NCBI GenBank assembly: GCA_025449115.1
Contig: JAHLKC010000024.1
Span: 304,392-368,391 of the forward strand
Source of the DNA: Chytridium lagenaria
Taxonomy: Eukaryota > Chytridiomycota > Chytridiomycetes > Chytridiales > Chytridiaceae
Direction of reading: 5' to 3'
Length of the DNA stretch: 64,000 nt
The number at the start of each line of letters is the position of its first letter. The first letter of the stretch is position 1. The translations under genes were made by a program, and so were the position numbers. The notes beneath the pieces are model-generated. The model saw nothing but the letters and a program-made list of their open reading frames with translations, had not been told where the DNA came from and searched no databases. Of the stretch, positions 35,970-48,070 are shown in pieces.

Positions 35970-36290
35970 TATAAAGCGGTACAAATATAATCTGTAGGCC
36001 CACTTCATCACCCCCGTGATAGACACATCTTTGGGAGGCTAGATTCTATATGAATCCAAATTCACCTGCATCCGAAGACCAAGAGCAAAATCACCCCCTG
36101 ATAGACGTATCTTTGTGAAGCTGCAACTTAGCCCTCTTTCACTGCTACCAGATGGTAAAGGCTGCTAGGAGCAGTTGGAATGTAGAACAGACGGAGGCAG
36201 TATTCTGTGAAAGTGGTACAAAAAGGATCTGTAGAAACACCTCATCACCCCCTGATAGACGCATCTTCGGTAGGCTGCAACTAAGCCATG
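35970..36290. repeat. Imperfect direct repeats of a CATCACCCCCTGATAGAC block
   Basis: Three blocks (about 36007-36045, 36090-36130 and 36244-36290) share CATCACCCCC(G)TGATAGAC followed by GCATCTTTGG/AGGCTGCAACTTAGCC-like sequence. The first and third are also preceded by related GGTACAAA...ATCTGTAG sequence. Possibly relics of a duplicated non-coding element. Confidence 0.6.
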
Positions 36291-37759
36291 GTCTTTTCAC
36301 TGCCCTTCCCATCCAGGTGGGTAGTTGATGGGAATGGTAGTTGGGAGCAGTTGATGCCACACTGTTGAGGTGTTTCATGCAGAAGAATTTGTTTGAATTT
36401 TTTTTTCCCATCCATTGCTACATCATCGACCAATATGTTTCCTCAGTCAAGGGATCCACCATCTCTTCATTGGACTTCATACATTATCTGCGCAAGCATC
36501 TCACAATCATGATTTTGCAAAGTCAGTTAATGACTGGTGTTCAAGACTGCCTCACTCTCACCTTGTCCAGTCTAAAATAATTGTCAAGGTAGGAATAGGG
36601 AAATACACCAGCTAAAGCTCCATACTGCAGGATTTTGTCAGAGATCCATAAAAACCAAACAATAAACTTTTAACTACGCCTTGGATGTGGCGCGTATGTC
36701 TGTAGTATTCTGGAATCCTTGGAGAAGCCAGGACATTGATGGCAAAGCAACTAAAGAGAAAGTTTGTGGCCCTTCTTGGTAAGGTTTTGCATTGGGCTGG
36801 CTGCCAACAAACATATTTGGCGCATTTAGATGGAGACCTCCCTATTCCCCCACCCCCTGTTTAAACAACAGAGGGCTAATGAGGAAGCTGAGGATGAGAA
36901 CAATTTTCAAGAATTACCAGTGGATACGATGGAGATAGTGATTTTCAAGTGCTGGACAGTTTGCCACCTCCAGAATATGTGTTCAATGGATTTCCTGGAC
37001 TGAAAGAAGTGCTAGAGGGAAAGGTTGGGGACCTTGAGGACGTGAGTTGCCCACTTTAGTTATAGCCATGATTTCACATCCTAAACTGTCCATACCATCC
37101 TCCCGTCCTGGGGAGTTACTTCATTTTTTTTGGTTTTAATTCCTATTTTTAATAAGAACATCGACTTTGCTCATTGTAACTTGGATTCTTTATCACATAT
37201 CACATTTATGAGGTTTTAATCATGACCAATCTGCAAATATCCCGCTAATATCCTTCCTCAAAATCTTCTATGTTGTCGGTATCATCGGATTCATCCGACT
37301 GTTTACATAGTATGATCCATACTGATAATAGATTCCAATCATCTTCCTTCATAAAGAAAGATGTTCCCGCCATTATCACATCACCCTTCTTCAGATTAAA
37401 CTCCTTTGTTTCATTTAATATTGGTAACTCTAATTCTACTAAGTCCTTCTTCTCTATTCTGTCTCCTTTCTTCTCTCCTCTTGCCGACCTTCACTTTAGC
37501 TCTATGTTTTACTTACGGTGTGGTTGCCGCGTCGGTTCTTTCTTTCTCTTTATGCTTTCTTCTTCTTAATGTTCTGTACGCGTCTTTATGTCGTTTTACG
37601 TGTCTTATGTTTCTCTTTACGCGTTTTATGTTTTTCTTTGCGCGTTACCGCACGCTCCCACTATGTCGGAGTGATGCTTTATGTTCTTAACGCCTGTATT
37701 TTCGTTATCGAGAGCCCACCTTAGTCTTACATCGTTCGACGGGTCAGGGACAATAAACC

Positions 37760-39876
37760 TTGATAAACTTAGGGTTAGGGAAAAAATCTTTCACTGCAAA
37801 AAACAACAAAGTGCCAAAAGCAACGAAAGAAAACCCATCATCAACACCCCATCCCGAGCCGTACACCGCTCCCATCGCTCCACAGCCATCTACACCTGTA
37901 GATCGGCTGAGGCCATCACCCAGTTTCAATTCCTGGAAAAACAGAGCTGGGCTAACTTAGATAAGAAGAGATTAGTTTGTTTTAATTGTAGTCAAAAGGG
38001 AACCCAGTGGACCAACAAAGGAATATCTGGAGCAGCGACCGGAACTGGAACCGACGCTTATCATTACGTTGCGACGGGAAGCCTGGAGGTAAACCCTGCG
38101 GCAAATACACACGGTTCATAGGATTACTTGAAAAACAAACGATTCGGATTATCTGGACATTGGATCTCAATTGGAGGCTGCGCATCAATCCCTATCCCTG
38201 GCCAATCGCTCAGAACTGGCATCGTTAAGACACTCACCTTACGCCGTACATCCTCTCCAACACCCTCTGCCCCTGCAAAGACCGCAATACCATCATCAAC
38301 ATTTGTTTTGGCTGTCTCCCCGTCTGATCCTACAGCCAAAACCCGCCCCATTTCATCTTTCTTCTTACCTACCCGCTCATCCACCCCTGTCGGTGACATC
38401 GCAATACCTCCTATGACGCTGGAACCCCCGTTGATACTAACCTACGCACTCTTACTGAGCCCTCCTCTCCATCTCCTCCATCACACTTTTCCTTTTTTTC
38501 TTCTTCTCCAAACAGTTTGACAATCCCGCCATCCCTCAACCCCAACGATAACATATGGCCTCCCGCAAGAAACCCTCCTTGGACACCCCCGCCAAACTCG
38601 CTCTCTCGTCCCCTGATACGCCCTCCGATGATATGATGCGGATGCAGCAAACTCTTGAGGAAATCAAGGAGGAAGCCAAACAACGTGATGTGCAGACCAG
38701 AGCTGCTGCTGAGCGTCTAGAGAAACAAAACGCCGACCTCCACAAAGCCCTCCAGAGGATGACGATGCAAGTTGAGACCCTGAGTGCTCGCCTGGAAGCT
38801 AAGGACCAGGAAATAGCCATGTTACGTAACAAGATTGCACCCACCCGCTTGCACCCAAGACTCCTTCCGCTCCAAAATCGACGAGATGGGCTACGGATAG
38901 CTCATCAGAGATGGATGAAGTCGAACTTGGAGAGGTCCCTGAACCCAAGAAAGTCCGCAAAGCCCTCCAAAGTCGACAACAACTCGTGCAAGACGTTATA
39001 GCCACGCTTAAGGAATCTGGACTCCTCCAGACCCCCAGACCTCCTCCAGCCTCTGCTCCTCGAGATCCACCGCCTCGCATCTTCTCTGAGCACTTCGACA
39101 CCTCTACTTCATCCCCTTCAAGTGACAACCCACGCAGCTTTGCTGCTGCCGCTCGTAATATATCCCGTAACTCCGCTACGGCCCTTGATGCTGCTCGCAT
39201 TGTTTTCCGAAGTAGCTACCCACGCAGCACCCTCACTCGTCTCGAAAACGTCTATTTCAAAGCCTCAGTCCCTTCCGGTCCTCTTTGGCCTAAACGTTTC
39301 CTCATCATGCGAGAAGCACTTAAAACCATCGGCATCAAGGAAGGCATTATTGACATGAGTTTTGTTGGAGGATCGGTTGTGCACTTACTCGTTAGCTCTG
39401 AAAAAGTGGACGAGGTAGAGGAGGCCTTGAGGAAGGCTGGACGTTTGTTAATCGACTTCGATCCCCTAGGTGTTCCAGACATCCCATCCAACCAGGGTAG
39501 ATCCTCCGCTGAGTTAAAACGATTAGCTCATGATAATTGTGTGAAACGCCTGGGAAACCTCTACTCACGCGGTGGACAACACACCAAAGAAGCAGTCACT
39601 CGGGACCTACCTACATCTGTGGTAGATGGAATTCTTGCCTTTTCTAACACTTTTTCTGCTAACCAGGTTTTTGGCCACCCCGCACCCATGGAGGAGACCA
39701 CCGACGGCCACACCACTACCATGAAGCAACCCACCGCACCCACAGCAATTCTCAAACGACCTGCCTCTCCCACTCACGACCCTCGGCTACCTTTGAAGAA
39801 CCGGTTTACTGCACTTGACGATGATACGATCATGTCTGAAAACGCCGCCCAAGCCACAACACCCATCCATGGTTGA
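37760..39876 (+). pseudogene. Unit A ORF1 (zinc motif, coiled coil, conserved C-terminal domain)
   Basis: The N-terminal reading KLRVREK overlaps the TTAGGG dimer. The zinc region is degenerate here (LVCFNCSQKGTQWTNKG, with the distal Cys pair lost by frame changes). From 38555 MASRKKPSLDTPAKLALS opens a coiled coil (LEEIKEEAKQRDVQTRAAAE ... LSARLEAKDQEIAMLRNKIA). After another frame change come FAAAARNISRNSATALDAAR, IVFRSSYPRSTLTRLENVYF, LKTIGIKEGIIDMSFVGGSV and NCVKRLGNLYSRGG. This is the ORF1 core also seen in units B-D. The stop TGA (39874-39876) overlaps the ORF2 start. Confidence 0.65.
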
Positions 39877-42800
39877 TGTCGACCCCAACAGCAGCATTTT
39901 ACGTCTAGGCTTCATAAACGTACAGGGATTGAGTGGGAAGGCAGAGGCGGTGCTTGCGACATGTGAGGAGGAAGACTTGGATGTAATGATGATGGTAGAA
40001 ACGTGGCTGGCACCGACTGACGGGGTCCCGCTCGGAAGAATAATTATGAACGGCTGTGCACCTGCCAAGCCGAAGTTAGCTAGAGGTATGGGAACAGGAC
40101 GCAGGGGTGAGAGGGGGGTTCTGGTATGCTCTGCGGGGAAAAGACGGCTAGGACGGAGGGTATTGAGATGGATACGGGAGGTAGATGGGTTGCATATAAG
40201 GTGGGGATACTGGTCGTGGTTGTGGGGTACCTACCACCGATGCTAATGAATCTGGAGGGGGCGAATACAATGATTGAGGATTTCGGTGCATTTCTGGATG
40301 CTATGGTGGACCGCTTTGCGGGGTCTCCAATAATGGTGGTGGGTGATTTTAACGCGAGAATGGGAGCTAGGACGGGGGATACGGTTATAGTGGGTAATGC
40401 GGTGAGGAGGGCCTGGATGGAAGCATGGCTGGATGATGCTGAGTGGACACGGTTAGAGCCCTCTAGAGGGAAATGGACGACGCATTCCCACAACAACCAG
40501 GGAAGGGGGATTACCGACTTCGTCTTTATGAATACCCTCGCCCTCCTTTTGGACCGGACCTGGTGGTGCACGAGGACGTGACGCTGGGTAGTGATCACTC
40601 GTTACTCACTATCCAGATGACGCTTCCCGGCAACATCTGGAAACTCCCATTCTCCCGTATTAACATCCAATACCTGACGACGGAGGGTCAACAGACTTAC
40701 CGGGATAGATTGATGGAAGGGAGAAACGCCGTGATGACACGACTTGGACTCCTGGAGGTGGAGGCTGCTGCTCGACGGGTTGCGGGAACGGAACTAAGTT
40801 GGGCCACCCGACAAGAAACGGTGGATGAGGCCTCGAATTTGGTAATCCAATGGTTACTTACCGCGGCTGAGGACTCTGTGGGGCGTTTTCACTATAAAGG
40901 AGGCCTCACCAACCGAGGCTTTGAATCCCCACACCTACTTGCACTCAGGACTAGAGCCGCCGCAGCACATCGTGACTTCCTGATGGCACCTCCTGGACCC
41001 TTACGTTCCATCCTTTGGCGCCAACGTGTTGACGCAAACCGCATTTATCGAGCCGCTGTACGCCTCCACAAGACGCATATGTTCCGTTCTCGCTCTGATG
41101 TCCTCACCACCCAACCGCAAGCAGCAGCTAAAGTTATCTCGTGCCGTATTACTCGACAACAACGGACCCATTGCGCGTTAGATCCCACCAAAATGGATAC
41201 GTACACCACCTATTATGGCACTACATTTGGTGCAGAACCAACAGGGACTGAGGAGCCGGACTTTGCGTTTCTAGATTCTAACGACCCTAAAACTCTACGC
41301 AAGGTCAATGCTGACGTTAATTGGCTCTCAATTGATACCGTACGCATGCTGGTGGGGCAAATTGCACGAGGAAAGGCGACTGGAGGTGATGGGATTTTTG
41401 GCGAGATGCTTTCCATGGCAGGGGATGAAGTGACGGGACCTATTTGGTCCCTTTTTCAGCTGGTGGCCGTATACACCTGCATCCCGACGACGTGGCGTGA
41501 AGCCAATGTTGCTCTTGTTTTTAAAAATAAGGGTAGCAATGGGGACATTGCTAACTACCGCCCCATATCTCTGATCTCGGTAATCCGCAAGTTGTTTGAG
41601 AACGCATTCCGGCCTGTTGTGGAGAAACGTATCCTCCCCTACCTCGACATTGCCCAAGGAGGGTTCCGTGCTCAACGTTCAGCCCTGGATCAAGTCTTTA
41701 ACTTACACGAAATTCTCACGCGCCATCCGACCATCAAGACACTCTACCTTGATATTAAAGCTGCTTACGATACGTCGACCGCCGCCTTCTCTGGTCACGT
41801 TTGGGAACCTACCGGTTGAGCCAGTGATGCCGTGGGCTGGTGCAGCTTTGAGAATGAGACCGCGATGTTGTGGTTCCCCTTTTACGTTGTCTTTTTGATT
41901 TTAATGTTGCGTTTTTACTTGTTTCTGGTTACGTTCACTCCCAATCCCAGTTCTCGCGGCCTTTTGCAGGAACGGGGCTTGCTCCGTCTCTCTTTATTTT
42001 TTTCATTAACCCTCTTCCTCAAAGACTCCGTTCCCTTCCAATTCACCGACGATTCTCTGCGGCGGCAACACCTCAACTCACTCTTCTGCGCCGACGACAC
42101 GACTATTTTTGCGCGGACTATGGGGGGTCTTCAGCGGCTGGCAACTGAGTGCTATGAGTGGGGTTTGGAGGTTGGGATAATTATGCGCCGGCTAAGTCGG
42201 TGCTGGTGCATGAAGGGGAGGCGACGGTGGTGATGGGAAACGTGGTTATAGAACCAAGTGCACAGGCGGGGTTTCTGGGAATGGTGATGACGGCTACTGG
42301 GGTGGATATGGTGAAGTCGATGGCAAAAAGGGTTAAGTCGGCGGGGATGATGACGAACTTTATGCGGAGTCAGGGATGAATGGATGGGGTGGCGTGCTTC
42401 TTTATCAATCTTTCTTTATCGCATGTTTATTAGACCTTAGTAGAGTATGGCCTTTCCCTCCGACCCCTCACTCCTACTGAACTTGCTCCTATGATGCCGC
42501 ACAAACCAACTCTCTTCGTTCTCTTTTCTCTGTTTCCCGTTCTACTAGTACTGCCGCTCTTCATCTTATTACTAATCTTGTACCTATGTCCTCCCGCAAT
42601 CACACTCTCAACGCTTCTTTTCTTTTTCGTTTGCACCAACTTAATGATTCTAATAATCTTTCTGCCCGCATTTACCGTGAATCCCTCCAATCTCCTTACC
42701 ATAACTCTCTCGTTCTTCGCTCTATACGTCCTAATGATCGTCATCGTAACCCCTTTGGCCTCTTGTTTCTCCTTATCTCCAAAACTACTTTTTAACCCAT

Positions 42801-43458
42801 TTACTTTTATTCCTATTAATCCAGTCGCCGGTCTCCCCTCGTCTCTCCGCTCGTCTGCCCGCTGAGTTCTTCAAGGAAGCCCACCGCATCCCTCACCAAC
42901 TACGCGTCTCAGGGTCTCGCGTCGCTCTTACCTTACCAGTACTTCCCAGGGGTCGCCGCCATCCTCTCATCGCGTCAGATGCCTTGCTTCATCGATACCA
43001 ATTCCGTGCTCTCGTGACTGGATCCTTGGTCGCGTGGCATATCATCAACCATGCATCCTTTGCGACGGCGAGACCCCTGGTACGCGTCAACACGTCGTCT
43101 CTTGCACCGGCGGGGATGTGCTGATCTCCAACGCCTTCCCCGAGGTCCCTCAGTCTATTCCACGGCCTACGGCTCTACCGCTCTTGACGCTCTCATCGCC
43201 ACCCTGAAATTCAAGCCGACTGATACGCGTCGCGACATTTCACGCGTCAAGATTCGGTCTTGTATTGAGATGATAGAGCGTATTCGATGGTGCTGTTTTG
43301 GACAACCGCCTTTCTGGGAGAACATACGACGAGACGACGTGTTAGAAGCTATTCTTACTGAAGCTGGACATAACCGACCCCTCCACCCTAGGACGATACA
43401 ACTCACGCGTGCGGCGATTGAAGAGACTTGGGTCCTGGCGCCTGAAGAGCCCCTCTAG
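39869..43458 (+). pseudogene. Unit A ORF2: APE endonuclease plus reverse transcriptase, frame-broken
   Basis: ATG at 39869 overlaps the ORF1 stop. The endonuclease shows RLGFINVQGLSGKAE, MMVETWLAPTDG, VVGDFNARMG (about 40340-40370) and LGSDHSLL (about 40583). The reverse transcriptase has NVALVFKNKG, NYRPISLISVIRKLFEN, QGGFRAQRSALDQVF, YLDIKAAYDT (about 41743-41775) and the catalytic FCADDTTIFAR (about 42085-42117). The C terminus has RIRWCCFGQPPFW and ends WVLAPEEPL. Frame breaks near 40120, 40550, 41775, 41900-42200 and 42370-43050 make this copy inactive as read. Confidence 0.75.
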
Positions 43459-45756
43459 GCTTTTAATTTCTTTTCTTTCTCTTTTCCCTTCTTTTCAATA
43501 TCTTGTTCCTTTTCATCGTCTTTACTTTCTTTTCTTCTCTCTCTGTTCTCTTTAATGTGTTCTCTTTCTGGTTCTCTCCACTATTTCTTGTCTTATGTGT
43601 AGTTGTTTCTTTGAGGTGTGATTGCGGCAAGGTGTTTTCTTTCTTTTTCACTTCTCTTATATGTTTTTCTTACTTCTTACGGTAACTTTCCATGTATTTC
43701 CGCACTATCATGCCCATCTTAGGCCCCGCAAGGGGAACGGATCAGGGATAATACATTTTGTAAAACTTAGGGTTAGGAAAAACTCTTTTGTACAAAAATC
43801 ATCAACAGTGCCAAAAGATCTCAAAACACCATCATCTCCCAAGATCTCACCATCCCCCGACCTCATCCCCACCACTGATCACCTCACCTCCTCCACCCTC
43901 GCTGATGCTGCTCGTTTCCAGCACCTGGAGAAAGAAACCTGGAAGAATCTCGACAAAACTCGCCTCATTTGCCCTATCTGTCATCAAAAAGGAGTTCACT
44001 GGACCACAAAGGGCCCACAGGCAGCTACTCTGCTACAGGGACTCGTCGGCTCTCCATTCGTTGCGACGGCACCCCTAGCAGGCCCTGTGGCCACTCTGGC
44101 AGACTCACCACCATCCTGAACAAGCAGAAAGACTCGGATTTCTTGGATATTGGCCAACAACTTGCATCAGCCCATCAGCAGCTATCCACCCTGTCCCGTT
44201 CCGAATCCTCCTCCCTACGGCAACCTAAACAACCTCCCAACCCATCACCTCAACCTCCCACCACCCTGGATCGCTCACAGGCCAGCAAACGAAAACTCGC
44301 TGACTCTCCTCCATCCACCTCCATCTCTCGTTCTAAGGCAAGAAAGGACTTGAACCCTTCTTCCTCTGACACCAGCAAACTCGCCCTATCTCCTCCTTCT
44401 TCCCTTCTCGTTCTGATCCTACTCCCCTCCCTAGCTCACCATCTCTTGATCAAGCACTTCTGATCCAACTTTTCTTTCACACCCCATCTGACAATCCGAA
44501 TTTTTCCTTTTTGTTTACGGGGTCTCCCCCGCACCTCACCCATCCACACCACCTCCACCATCACCCATCCTTGACCACTGGGAAGATATGGTCCACCCAC
44601 CCTCATCCACCGCTCGTACTGAAGAGGAATTACGCGCCATCATCGCCGACTATGACCAACAACTGAAGAAAATGACCTCCACCCTCGACAAAGCCCACTC
44701 AATGATTGCTGAACGAAACTCTCTCCTTGCCCGTCTCACTGAAGCTGATGCCGTTCAAGCCCGCCTGGAAGCTGCTCTCGCCGCACAGCCCTCTCCTTCT
44801 GCCGCAACCTCCTCTACTGATGCTGACACCACCTCTACGCTGAGAATTGCCTTAGAAGAACGAGATGCCGTATTGCTCACCTTGAAGCTGCTCTTGCCGC
44901 CGCCACCTCCACTCCTCCCACCCACGCTACTCTGGACTCCTCTTCCTCTCCACCTTCCTCGTTTGACCCTCAATCCTTCAGGAAATCTCTTCTCCAGGAT
45001 GTCATGCTTGCCTTGAGGGAGGCTGGCATCCTCGAGAAAGGTTCTCCAGCCCTCTCCTCTCGCCCAGTTAATGATTTTTCATCACGCCGCACCTTCCCAC
45101 TCCCTGCCAACGCCTCCACTTCCACAGACCCCCACCACCCCGCAGCTACGCTCAAGCAGCCGATCCATCTCTCGTCACGACGCGCCGCCTGAAGATGCCG
45201 CACGCATTGTTTTTCGCCATACCTACCCAACTCGTCAAATTGAACGCCTTGAGAACGTTTACTTTAAGGGCTCATGCCCTAAAGGTACCATCAAGCGTCA
45301 ACGATTCGTGATTGTTCGTGAAGCTCTTCGTACCCTCGGCATCTCTCCTCTGGCGTCATCGATATGAGCTTCGTTGGCTCATCCGTCATTCACATTCTCG
45401 TCGACCCCGCCGAACTTCCCACCATCACAGCAACTCTTCGTCGCCATGGTCTCCTTCTTGAAAACTTTGATCCTCTCGCAGTCCCTGCTCATAGGTACAA
45501 CGGCGATGGCGGCGCTCGTCCATCCTCCTCTCAAATCGCCCTGGCTCGCACCAACTGTATTCGTCGCCTTGCTATCCTTCTCTCCCGATCCGGCAGCATC
45601 AAAACTGACGCCATTACTCGTTCTTTCCCCGCCGATGTCATCACTGAAGCCTCTCAACTCGCCGCAACCTTTCGTATCGCCTCCATCTTTAATCCCCCTG
45701 TCACCAAACCTATTCCACCGACTCCTGCTCCCGACTTAGCCATGGCTGACACCTAA
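43459..45756 (+). mobile_element. Non-LTR retrotransposon unit B, ORF1-only
   Basis: Same order of pyrimidine-rich leader, TTAGGGTTAGG (43767-43777) and ORF1, but no ORF2. The sequence jumps from the ORF2 start region straight to a 3' pyrimidine-rich tail followed by unit C. At about 2.3 kb it is a compact non-autonomous form of the 6-kb element. Confidence 0.8.
43766..45756 (+). pseudogene. Unit B ORF1
   Basis: Frame LRVRKNSFVQKSSTVPKDLK runs into RFQHLEKETWKNLDKTRLIC and PICHQKGVHWTTKG, then a frame change before the TGTRRLSIRCDGTPSRPCGH part of the zinc region. A coiled coil follows (EEELRAIIADYDQQLKKMTS, 44620-44780). The C-terminal domain reads DAARIVFRHTYPTRQIERLE, NVYFKGSCPKGT, FVIVREALRTLG and SFVGSSVIHILVDPAELPT. 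It ends at ATGGCTGACACC-TAA (45742-45756), with the ATGGCTGA that in other units would start ORF2. Closest by eye to unit A ORF1. Confidence 0.65.
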
Positions 45757-46015
45757 GCATAATTGTTTTCTCGTTCGTTTTCTTCTTCCTTGTACCTTTC
45801 CTTTTTCATGATACTTACTTTACGGATGTTTCACTTTTACGATTTTCTTTTCCTTTTCTCTTTTTACTCATTACTCTTACGCTTATGTACCGTATATTTC
45901 TATCTCACCCCCCCCATCGAAATCTTGTAAGTCACGGTTGTCCACCTTAGCGCCAGCCTTAGACGAGAGTCTCTGAATGCGGGAATGCGGGTCAGGAATA
46001 AATATTATTGTTACG

Positions 46016-48070
46016 CTTAGGGTTAGGGAAAATCTTTTCGCACAAAAAACATCCAAAGTGCCTAAAGATCAGAAAACAAAAACCATCGTCGAAGCCAACA
46101 ACACCCGCCGCTCCCACCCAGACATCTGATCCTCCGCTCACCTCCTCTCTCATCGCAGCTCAACGCCTCCAGCATCTTGAAAAGGAAAGCTGGAAGCATC
46201 TGGACAAGGAACGGCTTACCTGCCCTATTTGTGGTCAATCTGGAGTTAAGTGGACCAATAAAGGCCCATCTGGCAGCCCATCTGCAACTGGAACTCGCCG
46301 CTTCTCCATCCGGTGTGACGGCAGTCCTTCTGGTTCCCCCTGCGGCCACTCTGGAAGACTTGTCACCATCCTCTTGAAACAGCAAGATTCCGACTACCTC
46401 GATATCGGCAATCAGATCGCCTCAGCCCATCAGCAACTCGAAGTGCTCTCCCGATCTGACGCCGCAACCCTACGTCAACCCAAACCTCGACCCCCAGCAC
46501 CATCGCCACCAGTTAAAAAATCCACCATCTCCACCCCCTCACCATCCATCCTTTCTCACTTTTCACCATCCCCACCTTTGTCCATTCCTCCACCATCCAC
46601 TACGACTCCCGCTTCCCATTCAACCATACCCCGTATCTCAACCTCCCTTCCCATCTCGACTCCCTCCTCCCAACAGATCCTCTTCAACCCACCTCCCATC
46701 CCAGCTCCTCTCACACAGTTCCTACTCTCTCCCTCCAAGACCGACTCTCTGAATTTCCTACCAACGGTCACGTGACTCTCTGACAAATCTTACTAACATA
46801 GACACTGAAGACACAATGTCTCTCTCTTTTAAAAAAAACAGCACCATCGTCCTCATCGCCTACCTCTGCACCACAGCAACAGATTGATCCGACTGGCCTT
46901 GCTTGAGCAGATCTCCCGCATGAATAACCGCTTTGACAGCCTCCTCGAAGAAATCAAAGGACTCCGCGAAGACAATGCCAGACTGCAGAAACGCCTCGAC
47001 GCCAAAGATGCTGAAATCAATCGTCTTACCCGTCAACCTACCGCCCCTCCCGCCATGGACATACAGCATCCTTCTTCCCCCAATCCCACTGCCACAGACA
47101 CCGCCAAGGACACTGAAGACGGAGAGATTCTAGAGGCCCTCTCCAGCACAAAGATTGCAGCCTTTAAAGCTGACCTCACACAAACTGTCGTCAAGGAGTT
47201 ACTCACCGTGATGAAGAAATCGGCTTCACCAACCCCTCGCCACCCCACGCTGGTTCTCGCCGTCAGGCTCCCAAGATATTCTCGGAGCACTTCGATGTGA
47301 ACACCCCTCGGCCACCATCTGGACCCTCAGTTTTGCTGCAGCAGCACGTCAAATTGCTAGAGGAGCCGCTACCCCAGAGCACGCTGCCCGAATGGTTTTT
47401 AGAAGTACCTACCCTCGAAGTACTATCCCCGGCATCACCAACTTGTACATGAAGGGCTTTGCGGAACCGGGTCCCCTACGCTATACTATCATCCGCAACG
47501 CTCTCCTCGCCATTGGGATCGATTCCGGTGTTCTTGACATGTCATTCATTGGCAAGTCTGTGGTCCACCTACTTTGTGATTCCTCTAAAGCCGCCTTTAT
47601 TCAAAGCAGGCTTACCAGCAAAGGGGTGTTTTGCCTGATTTCAACCCCCTGGAAGTCCCGGAGCTGGTGGTTTCAAGCAGTAAAACCAAAGCTGAACGTG
47701 AAGAAGAAGGCCGCAAAAACTGTATTAAACGACTTGGAGGATTATATGCTCGAGGGGGACAACAGATAAAGATGGCATGCCTGGAAGGGTTCGATGACGA
47801 TATGGCCGCTGAAATCCGTGCACAAGCGAAGACATTTGTGGAAGAACGCGCTCAGAGGGATGCCGTCAGAGTTTTTGGCTTACCGACTCCCCATAATGAT
47901 GTCGATCGACCTGTTGCCGTTCCCCGCAGCATCTTGAGAAAAGAGTAGCTCTGGATATCCCACCGACCGCCGCAAACGCCTCCAACCGCTTTCATCCCTT
48001 AGAAAATGACGATGATGACCTAATGGAGACTGAAGCCGACTCTGCTCATAACAATACCATTAATGTCTGA
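46016..48070 (+). pseudogene. Unit C ORF1
   Basis: LRVRENLFAQKTSKVPKDQK, then (another frame) RLQHLEKESWKHLDKERLTC, PICGQSGVKWTNKGPSGS, TGTRRFSIRCDGSPSGSPCG. The zinc region is complete: CPIC ... C ... C with HSGRL after it. A Pro/Ser-rich linker leads to the coiled coil RMNNRFDSLLEEIKGLREDN, ARLQKRLDAKDAEINRL (46916-47030). The C-terminal domain has MVFRSTYPRSTIPGITNLYM, IIRNALLAIGIDSGVLDMSF and GKSVVHLLCDSSKAAFI, and ends ATGTCTGA, whose last three bases (48068-48070) are the stop. Several frame changes interrupt it. Confidence 0.65.

Larger units (their letters stand above)
33966..37400. other. Gene-poor, repeat-containing flank of the retrotransposon array
   Basis: The 170-codon open frame at 33922-34434 gives no recognisable domain. 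Minus-strand 35395-35566 reads YQGCLQQLLCRSMTMCPFCR, which resembles the second half of a RING finger, but the first zinc ligands cannot be found. Fragments near 36680-37060 look like broken coding sequence. No complete gene. Confidence 0.4.
37405..43458 (+). mobile_element. Non-LTR retrotransposon unit A (ORF1+ORF2)
   Basis: First unit of a five-unit head-to-tail array. It starts with a pyrimidine-rich leader (about 37405-37740) that is almost the same as the leader before unit D (51790-52080). Then come GAGAGCCCACCTTAGTCTTA, GGGTCAGGGACAATAAACC and the TTAGGGTTAGGG dimer (37769-37780), followed by ORF1 and ORF2. The true left border is uncertain because the leader could instead be the 3' tail of a lost upstream unit. 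Confidence 0.8.

Noticed and set aside
38799..39200. Minus-strand frames inside retrotransposon ORF1
   Set aside because: Plus-strand ORF1 reading is conserved across four other units, so the minus frames are shadows.
40473..41819. Idea that the retrotransposon units are a group II intron or retron reverse transcriptase
   Set aside because: The APE-type endonuclease, YLDIKAAYDT and ADDTTIF motifs with a separate ORF1 are those of LINE-type elements.
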